Source of the DNA: JAQGHB01 sp036384495
Lineage (GTDB): Bacteria > Patescibacteriota > Saccharimonadia > Saccharimonadales > UBA4665
DNA length: 9,881 nt
Assembly: GCA_036384495.1 (NCBI GenBank)
Contig: DASVMD010000070.1
Coordinates: 1 to 9,881, forward strand
Reading direction: 5' to 3'
The translations under genes were made by a program, and so were the position numbers. The notes under the pieces are model-generated. The model was not told where the DNA came from. It worked only from the letters and a program-made list of their open reading frames with translations, and searched no databases. Shown piece by piece: positions 6,073-9,881 of the stretch (position 1 is the stretch's first letter; each line of letters starts with the position of its first letter).

Positions 6073-6146
6073 TGGCTGGGGATGAGGGATTCGAACCCCC
6101 GATCACGGGACCAGAACCCGGTGCCTTACCACTTGGCCAATCCCCA
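6073..6146 (-). tRNA. tRNA-Gln (anticodon CTG)
   Basis: A 74-nt cloverleaf read on the minus strand from 6146. Acceptor stem TGGGGAT/ATCCCCA with U1-A72, discriminator G73 and an encoded CCA (6075-6073). D stem GCC/GGC. Anticodon loop TTCTGGT with CTG at 6114-6112, decoding CAG. T arm has GGGGG and CCCTC around TTCGAAT. U1-A72 with G73 is typical of bacterial tRNA-Gln, and the D-arm and anticodon-arm sequence resembles E. coli tRNA-Gln. The outermost anticodon-stem pair is a C-U mismatch. The gene's 3' end faces the R-repeat array, and its last 15 nt recur in R3. Confidence 0.93.
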
Positions 6147-6158
6147 GTACAGGGGTTG

Positions 6159-6187
6159 ATTATAAAGCTTTTAGGCTAAAATTCCAA
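6159..6187 (-). promoter_or_regulatory. Promoter of tRNA-Gln
   Basis: On the minus strand TTGGAA (6187-6182) and a perfect TATAAT (6164-6159) with a 17-base spacer. The predicted start is a few bases upstream of the tRNA 5' end at 6146, leaving only a very short leader to process. Confidence 0.65.
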
Positions 6188-6200
6188 GGGGTACGGCGGG

Positions 6201-6863
6201 CTAGCCCAGAATATTCACCGCTCGTGCGGCTACCAAAGCCACGGCCACCAAAGATATCGTGGATTGAGCCAACATCAGCAACTTGGCGCGGCGACTCAAC
6301 GGCAGGGTGTCGGTCGGGCTAAAAGCCATGGCGTTGGTGGATGAAACATACACGTAATCGACAAATGTTGGTCGCCAGTGTGGGTGCTTGTAATCTTCGT
6401 TTTGGTTTTGGGGGAACATAAAATCCTGCTCGTATTTGGCCGTGGCGGCACGCTCGCCAGGGCCGCCGCCATCCATTTCCCAGTACAGCAGCGCAAAAAT
6501 GATGATATTCGTTAAGTAAATATTAACTGCTGTTAATATAAGGTCGCGCCCATTGCTGACATGGCCGTTCTCAAGCAATTTATTAGCCACAACGACCAGT
6601 GCATAGCTATTGGCAAGACCAGTGATCGCCAGCAGCAAAACCACGTTAACGCGGCGCCCAAGCGACTGAAAAATCTTTTCCCGAGGAGTCGTAAACGACA
6701 AAGCCACCAGCAAAATAACTTCGGCCAAAACCAACAATTCGCGCGAGGCAAATACATAGTGCGCCGGTAGTAACAATTGCAAAACAATTGCCAGCAGCAT
6801 CGCCAGCTGCACATGCCACACCGGTTCGTGCAGTCGATAACGGTTACGTAGGAAGGTGGCCAT
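6201..6863 (-). CDS. Multi-spanning membrane protein with a pore-loop-like motif
   Basis: Protein of 220 residues. Hydrophobic segments lie at about 19-40, 43-58, 72-96, 107-127 and 192-218. A polar, probably re-entrant section before the last helix holds DYVYVSSTNAMAFSPTDTLP (about 168-187). That pattern, in which an aromatic stretch and a threonine/serine-rich turn precede SPTD and a basic patch (LSRRAK), recalls DUF1345-type proteins and the pore region of two-helix ion channels. I recognise the motif from memory only. The role is likely membrane transport or ion conduction, unproven. The start at 6863 is supported by a -10 box at the leaderless position. It diverges from the metK riboswitch region. 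Stop is TAG. Confidence 0.8.
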   Translation of the reverse strand: MATFLRNRYRLHEPVWHVQLAMLLAIVLQLLLPAHYVFASRELLVLAEVILLVALSFTTPREKIFQSLGRRVNVVLLLAITGLANSYALVVVANKLLENGHVSNGRDLILTAVNIYLTNIIIFALLYWEMDGGGPGERAATAKYEQDFMFPQNQNEDYKHPHWRPTFVDYVYVSSTNAMAFSPTDTLPLSRRAKLLMLAQSTISLVAVALVAARAVNILG

Positions 6864-6869
6864 AGTCGT

Positions 6870-6875
6870 ATTCTA
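6870..6875 (-). promoter_or_regulatory. -10 box of the membrane-protein gene (leaderless)
   Basis: TAGAAT on the minus strand, exactly at -12 to -7 from the ATG at 6863. A weak -35 (TTGGAG, minus strand, about 6897-6892) lies 16 bases upstream. It predicts a leaderless mRNA and fixes the start codon. Confidence 0.5.
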
Positions 6876-6887
6876 GAACAAAATGCT

Positions 6888-6893
6888 TATACT
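6888..6893 (+). promoter_or_regulatory. Candidate -10 box of the metK transcript
   Basis: TATACT on the plus strand would start transcription near 6900, about 30 bases before the aptamer and about 185 bases before metK. No good -35 box is visible at the right distance. It is the best -10 candidate upstream of the riboswitch, and it overlaps the divergent promoter of the membrane-protein gene. Confidence 0.35.
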
Positions 6894-6931
6894 CCAAAGC
6901 AAAGCATGGTACCATTAGGTCATTAACAATG

Positions 6932-7038
6932 TAAATATACAGAGTGCAGGGAGAGATCTAGCTCGTTGATCTGCCGGCAACCTGCTCGTTAAGAGTAAGG
7001 TGCTCCATCTAGCCCGTCAGTGACGGGGAAGATGTTTA
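6932..7038 (+). promoter_or_regulatory. SAM riboswitch aptamer (SAM-I clan)
   Basis: Hallmarks of the S-box/SAM-I clan appear in order. P1 5' strand TAAATAT (6932-6938) pairs with ATGTTTA (7032-7038), seven pairs with one G-U. AGAG follows at 6941, then GCAGGGAGAGATC, leading into P2 (AGATC 6954-6958 with GATCT 6968-6972). The conserved CCGGCAACC lies at 6974-6982. P3 closes as ACCT/AGGT with inner CTC/GAG, and AAGGTGCT lies at 6997-7004. A P4-like hairpin has CCCGTC (7013-7018) and GACGGG (7022-7027), followed by GGAAGATG as in many S-box RNAs. The ligand is S-adenosylmethionine, the product of the next gene, so feedback control fits. Whether it is canonical SAM-I or the SAM-I/IV variant cannot be settled by eye. 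Confidence 0.85.
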
Positions 7039-7044
7039 ATCCCT

Positions 7045-7084
7045 AAATATCCTTTCTCGTTACGTTACGACAGAAAGGATATTT
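7045..7084 (+). promoter_or_regulatory. Shine-Dalgarno-sequestering hairpin (riboswitch expression platform)
   Basis: A perfect 13-bp inverted repeat, AAATATCCTTTCT (7045-7057) and AGAAAGGATATTT (7072-7084), has a 14-nt loop. The 3' arm contains AGAAAGGA, the metK Shine-Dalgarno, eight bases before the ATG. When the hairpin forms, ribosome binding should be blocked. The alternative pairing of ATGTTTA (7032-7038, P1 3' strand) with TAAATAT (7044-7050) across a 5-nt loop would open it. Only four of 13 pairs are G-C and the T run lies mostly inside the stem, so translational control is likelier than termination. Confidence 0.8.
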
Positions 7085-7086
7085 TT

Positions 7087-8205
7087 ATGTCAACAGTAGT
7101 TCAATATTTCACCAGCGAGTCGGTGTGCGCCGGTCATCCGGATAAAATTTGCGACGGCATTAGTGACGCCTTGCTAGACGCTGCACTGGCGCAGGATCCG
7201 CACAGCCGCACCGGTATCGAGACCGTGGCAGGTGCTAACAAAATTGCCTTATTTGGCGAAATTAAGACCACGGCCGACATTAACTTCGAGCGCATTGTAC
7301 GCCAAAAGGTGAGCGAGCTCGGCTACACCGTTCCTGAGTGGGGCTTTAGCCAGGAGTCAGAATTTAGCAATGATGTGCACCGACAGTCGCCGGAAATTGC
7401 CGTGGGAGTAGACCAAGACGGCGCAGGGGATCAAGGTATGATGTTCGGCTTTGCGATCAACGAAACGCCGGAGTTGACGCCACTGCCAATTAGCTTAGCG
7501 CACGCCCTAGCGCGCCGTATAGACGATGCACGGCAGAAAAAAGAACTTGTGTGGCTGCGGCCAGACGGTAAGGCGCAGGTTACGGTGCGCTACGAAAACA
7601 ACAAACCAGTAGCCATCGAAAAGTTGGTGCTGGCAGTGGCCCACGACGAAGCTACAACTGCTGAGCAAGTGCGTGCCGATGCCATTAAGCATATCGTGAC
7701 ACCTGTCCTCGCGGACTACAAATTCGCACACCCAGCCGATGACAACATTACTATTAACGGCACTGGTTTGTGGCATATCCCAGGCCCAGAAAGCGATGCC
7801 GGCCTAACTGGTCGCAAAATCGTGGTCGATACCTATGGAGGTTACGCGCGCGTAGGCGGCGGCGCTTTTAGTGGCAAAGACCCCAGTAAAGTTGACCGCT
7901 CAGGTGCTTATGCTGCACGCTACATTGCCAAAAATATTGTGGCTGCCGGTCTTGCCACGAAGTGCGAAGTTGGCCTAGCCTATGTGATCGGCCAGCCACG
8001 CCCGCTCATGCAAACTATCGATACCTTTGGCACGAGCACCGTGAGCGACCAGACCTTACATGATTTCAAGGATAAGTTAATCGATACCTCAGTAAAAGGA
8101 ATTATTGATCGACTGGATTTAGCTCGACCTATCTACTCCCAAACCAGCGCCTACGGCCACTTCGGCAAGCCGGAGCTACCGTGGGAGCAAATCGCGAATT
8201 CTTAG
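7087..8205 (+). CDS. metK: S-adenosylmethionine synthetase
   Basis: Makes S-adenosylmethionine from methionine and ATP in the cytoplasm, releasing phosphate and pyrophosphate. The 372 residues are slightly under the usual 380-400. Diagnostic motifs in order: SESVCAGHPDKICDGISDA (N-terminal, with the catalytic GHPDK histidine), GEIKTTA, GAGDQGMMFGFA, WLRPDGKAQVT, GLTGRKIVVDTYGG, then GGGAFSGKDPSKVDRS with the lysine and aspartate of the active site, and the C-terminal SAYGHFGKPELPWE. One difference from E. coli MetK is ARVGGG in place of ARHGGG just before the GAFSGKD loop. The start is fixed by the AGAAAGGA ribosome binding site, which the upstream SAM-responsive hairpin can hide. It converges on the small gene at 8202-8471 with a 4-base overlap of stop codons. 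Stop is TAG. Confidence 0.97.
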   Translation: MSTVVQYFTSESVCAGHPDKICDGISDALLDAALAQDPHSRTGIETVAGANKIALFGEIKTTADINFERIVRQKVSELGYTVPEWGFSQESEFSNDVHRQSPEIAVGVDQDGAGDQGMMFGFAINETPELTPLPISLAHALARRIDDARQKKELVWLRPDGKAQVTVRYENNKPVAIEKLVLAVAHDEATTAEQVRADAIKHIVTPVLADYKFAHPADDNITINGTGLWHIPGPESDAGLTGRKIVVDTYGGYARVGGGAFSGKDPSKVDRSGAYAARYIAKNIVAAGLATKCEVGLAYVIGQPRPLMQTIDTFGTSTVSDQTLHDFKDKLIDTSVKGIIDRLDLARPIYSQTSAYGHFGKPELPWEQIANS

Positions 8206-8471
8206 CTATTTTCCCGAGGATAGCGCAGCGCCGCTTTGGCTTCTTTGAGCTCATTGGGATCGACAGCAGCATACGACCCGCCGGCGTCAATAAGTCCGCT
8301 AACGATAAAGTTAGCGACAGCCGCGGCTGTACGGTGAAACTTGTTGGGTGCCGAGTCATCTTCGGCCGAAACTCTGACAACGGGTTGCTCCTGGTCGGGA
8401 GTGGGGGTTGTGGCGTTAAACTCTCTGCTCGGAGCACCGACTATTTCTTGCGAGCTAATTCGAAAACCCAT
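8202..8471 (-). CDS. Small hypothetical protein (gene G)
   Basis: Protein of 89 residues, not recognised. The N-terminal half is low-complexity, with prolines and acidic residues (TPTPDQEQPVV). The second half looks like helices (RTAAAVANFIVSGLIDAGGSYAAVDPNELKEAKAALRY), with one mildly hydrophobic stretch too short and polar to be a clear membrane helix. It lies 53 bases after rarA on the same strand, so co-transcription is possible. TTGTGT and CATACT with 17-base spacing upstream could give it a nearly leaderless mRNA. Its TAA overlaps the metK stop. Overlapping ORFs in two other frames exist, but this one fits the gap exactly and overlaps neighbours least. Confidence 0.6.
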   Translation of the reverse strand: MGFRISSQEIVGAPSREFNATTPTPDQEQPVVRVSAEDDSAPNKFHRTAAAVANFIVSGLIDAGGSYAAVDPNELKEAKAALRYPRENS

Positions 8472-8524
8472 AGTATCTTGAGTATGCTACGCGTCGCCAA
8501 AAAACACAATGGGCATAAGCGCGT

Positions 8525-9709
8525 TTAAGTAAACAAATCGAGGTCTTTGAGCTCGTTAGGCAGGAAGCCTTTGGGATGCTGAAAGCCGGCCTCCCACTTA
8601 GTGCCCTTGCCATAGCCGAGGTCTTTCATAAGCTTGGTCGGCGCGTTACGCAGGTGTGTTGGCACGGGTAGGTCAGGGTATTGCTTTGCCGCGGCCAGGG
8701 CGCTCGACATGGCATCGGCCACCTCGCGTGATTTAGGCGTTTTGGCTAGCACCGTGGCGCAGTGAAACAAATTATACTGTGCTTCGGGCATGCCGATTCG
8801 CTCCACCGCCAAGAAGGTTGAGACCGCCAAGTTGAGAGCCGCCGGCGCCGCCATGCCAATGTCTTCAGACGCAAAAATAACCATTCGACGAGCCACAAAC
8901 TTGGGATCTTCGCCGGCCTGCAACATGCGAGCTAAGTAGTAGAGCGCCGCATTGGCGTCCGAGCCGCGCATCGATTTTATAAAGGCGCTAATGACATTAT
9001 AGTGACTTTCGCCTTTTTTGTCGTAGCCGGGCAGGCGAGTCTGAGCCGCGGTTTCAACGATTTGTGGCGTGATGGTTTTGCCGCCAGCCAGCTGCATGGC
9101 GAGCTCTAGGTTACCAAGCGCGATCCGAGCGTCGCCGCCGGACAGTTCGGCCAGCAAATCGATGCTCTTGGCTGGAAGCTTCTTGGCGGTCAGTTTTTCG
9201 GCCTTAGCGGCTCGTTTGATCACCTCTGTAGTACCTCGCTTGTCAAGAGGCTCCAAAACCAGCACCCGGGAACGACTCAAAAGTGGGTTAATAACCTCAA
9301 AGCTTGGGTTTTCGGTGGTGGCGCCCACCAGGATGATGGTGCCGTCTTCAACATGCGGCAAGAAGGCGTCTTGCTGTGCTTTGTTGAAGCGGTGAATCTC
9401 GTCTACGAACAGTATGGTTTGCATGCCCAAGCGTTGATTCTGGGCGGCCCGCTCAATCACTTTTAATACGTCGGCTTTGCCCGCTGTAACCGCTGAAAGT
9501 TCCATAAACTCGGCACCTGTTTCGCGGGCAATAATCCGGGCTAGCGTGGTCTTACCGCTGCCCGGCGGACCCCACAAGATCAAACTTGTCGGCTGCTTAT
9601 GCTCAATAATCTCCGAAATGATCTTGCCCGGCCCAACTAGATGCTCCTGCCCAATGATATCGGCCAAGCTTTCCGGTCGTTGTCGCTCCGCGAGGGGTCT
9701 GTTATCCAT
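8525..9709 (-). CDS. rarA: Replication-associated recombination protein A (RarA/MgsA AAA+ ATPase)
   Basis: Clamp-loader-like AAA+ ATPase of the MgsA/RarA/WRNIP1 family, which acts at stalled replication forks. The 394 residues compare with about 430-450 in well-studied members. Motifs: N-terminal PLAERQRPESLADIIGQEHL, Walker A GPPGSGKTT (about 47-55), Walker B ILFVDEIHRFNKAQQD (about 99-114), sensor 1 GATTENPSFEV, arginine-finger region LLSRSRVL, sensor 2 GGDARIALGNLELA. The MgsA C-terminal part has SAFIKSMRGSDANAALYYLARML, GEDPKFVARR, SEDIGMA and VPTHLRNAP. The ATG at 9709 is fixed by TATACT at -12 to -7. The gene diverges from the one starting at 9747. Stop is TAA. Confidence 0.96.
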   Translation of the reverse strand: MDNRPLAERQRPESLADIIGQEHLVGPGKIISEIIEHKQPTSLILWGPPGSGKTTLARIIARETGAEFMELSAVTAGKADVLKVIERAAQNQRLGMQTILFVDEIHRFNKAQQDAFLPHVEDGTIILVGATTENPSFEVINPLLSRSRVLVLEPLDKRGTTEVIKRAAKAEKLTAKKLPAKSIDLLAELSGGDARIALGNLELAMQLAGGKTITPQIVETAAQTRLPGYDKKGESHYNVISAFIKSMRGSDANAALYYLARMLQAGEDPKFVARRMVIFASEDIGMAAPAALNLAVSTFLAVERIGMPEAQYNLFHCATVLAKTPKSREVADAMSSALAAAKQYPDLPVPTHLRNAPTKLMKDLGYGKGTKWEAGFQHPKGFLPNELKDLDLFT

Positions 9710-9715
9710 ATACCT

Positions 9716-9721
9716 AGTATA
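9716..9721 (-). promoter_or_regulatory. -10 box of rarA (leaderless)
   Basis: TATACT on the minus strand at exactly -12 to -7 from the rarA ATG; a weak TTTACT-type -35 lies about 16 bases further up. There is no Shine-Dalgarno before the ATG, in keeping with a leaderless transcript. Confidence 0.55.
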
Positions 9722-9746
9722 GCTGCCGTTGTGCTAGAGTAAAAAA

Positions 9747-9881
9747 ATGAAGAAATATCGAGCACTGATTGTATTTGGCGCAGTCTGGATATTGCTGGCT
9801 ATTATTGTTGGGATTATCGCTTTCCACGGCGGTGCATTTAAAACCTATAAAAACGCCGACTTTAGTTTGCAGTACCCCAAT
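9747..9881 (+). CDS. Membrane-anchored protein, 3'-partial
   Basis: The first 45 residues of a gene running off the window. ATG at 9747 after seven A. The product begins MKKYR, followed by a hydrophobic segment (about residues 7-26, ALIVFGAVWILLAIIVGIIA) that would be a signal anchor, then GGAFKTYKNADFSLQYPN. The FSLQYP ending resembles the start of the extracytoplasmic PsbP-like domain common in small-genome bacteria (a motif of the F-S-x-x-Y-P type), but too little is visible to be sure. TAGAGT lies at -12 to -7 (9735-9740), a weak match to a leaderless -10 box. The gene is divergent from rarA with 37 bases between start codons. Confidence 0.7.
   Translation, partial: MKKYRALIVFGAVWILLAIIVGIIAFHGGAFKTYKNADFSLQYPN

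Noticed and set aside
7045..7086. metK leader hairpin as a transcription terminator
   Set aside because: The stem is A/U-rich, the T run is mostly within the stem, and the ribosome binding site is embedded in the 3' arm; hiding the ribosome binding site explains it better.
8129..8528. Overlapping ORFs on both strands after metK (8181-8528 +, 8129-8437 -)
   Set aside because: Both overlap metK or the better-placed small gene at 8202-8471 over most of their length and have unremarkable, low-complexity translations; one ORF at most can be the gene here.

Overview
This 9.9 kb window looks bacterial and most resembles a Patescibacteria/CPR genome, possibly Saccharibacteria. That is an inference from three things: the style of the ClpC protein (apparent N-terminal zinc-finger remnant, short middle coiled coil), the many short unrecognised proteins, and start codons that sit almost on top of -10 boxes. 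No marker gene here settles the taxonomy. The full-length reading frames fit the standard code; none of the ten visible stops is UGA.

Layout. Positions 1-2610 (+) hold most of a ClpC-type AAA+ unfoldase gene whose start lies outside the window. Positions 2611-6072 form an accessory stretch of five mostly unrecognised genes: A 2727-3140 (-), B 3296-3625 (-, 5'-truncated), C 3710-4354 (-), D 4479-5204 (+) and E 5362-5946 (-). Every spacer in this stretch carries a copy of one dispersed repeat of about 30 bp, here called R. All copies point the same way. The stretch ends at a tRNA-Gln(CTG) gene (6073-6146, -), and copy R3 carries an exact 15-nt copy of that tRNA's 3' end. The whole looks like a cassette-like or island-like array built up next to a tRNA gene. 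No integrase or transposase is visible.

From 6201 the content is more conventional: a multi-spanning membrane protein (6201-6863, -), then metK (7087-8205, +) behind a SAM riboswitch, a small hypothetical gene converging on metK (8202-8471, -), the RarA/MgsA AAA+ ATPase gene (8525-9709, -), and the start of a membrane-anchored protein gene at the right edge (9747-, +).

Regulation. Several genes (C, D, the membrane protein, rarA) have a -10 hexamer exactly 7-12 bases before the start codon, which predicts leaderless mRNAs. metK is the exception: it has a Shine-Dalgarno sequence, and this lies in the 3' arm of a perfect 13-bp hairpin just after a SAM-I-clan aptamer. The heptamer TAAATAT occurs both in the 5' strand of aptamer helix P1 and in the 5' arm of that hairpin, giving a readable model for SAM-dependent translational shut-off. 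The most unusual features are the R repeat/tRNA-end array and this riboswitch arrangement.
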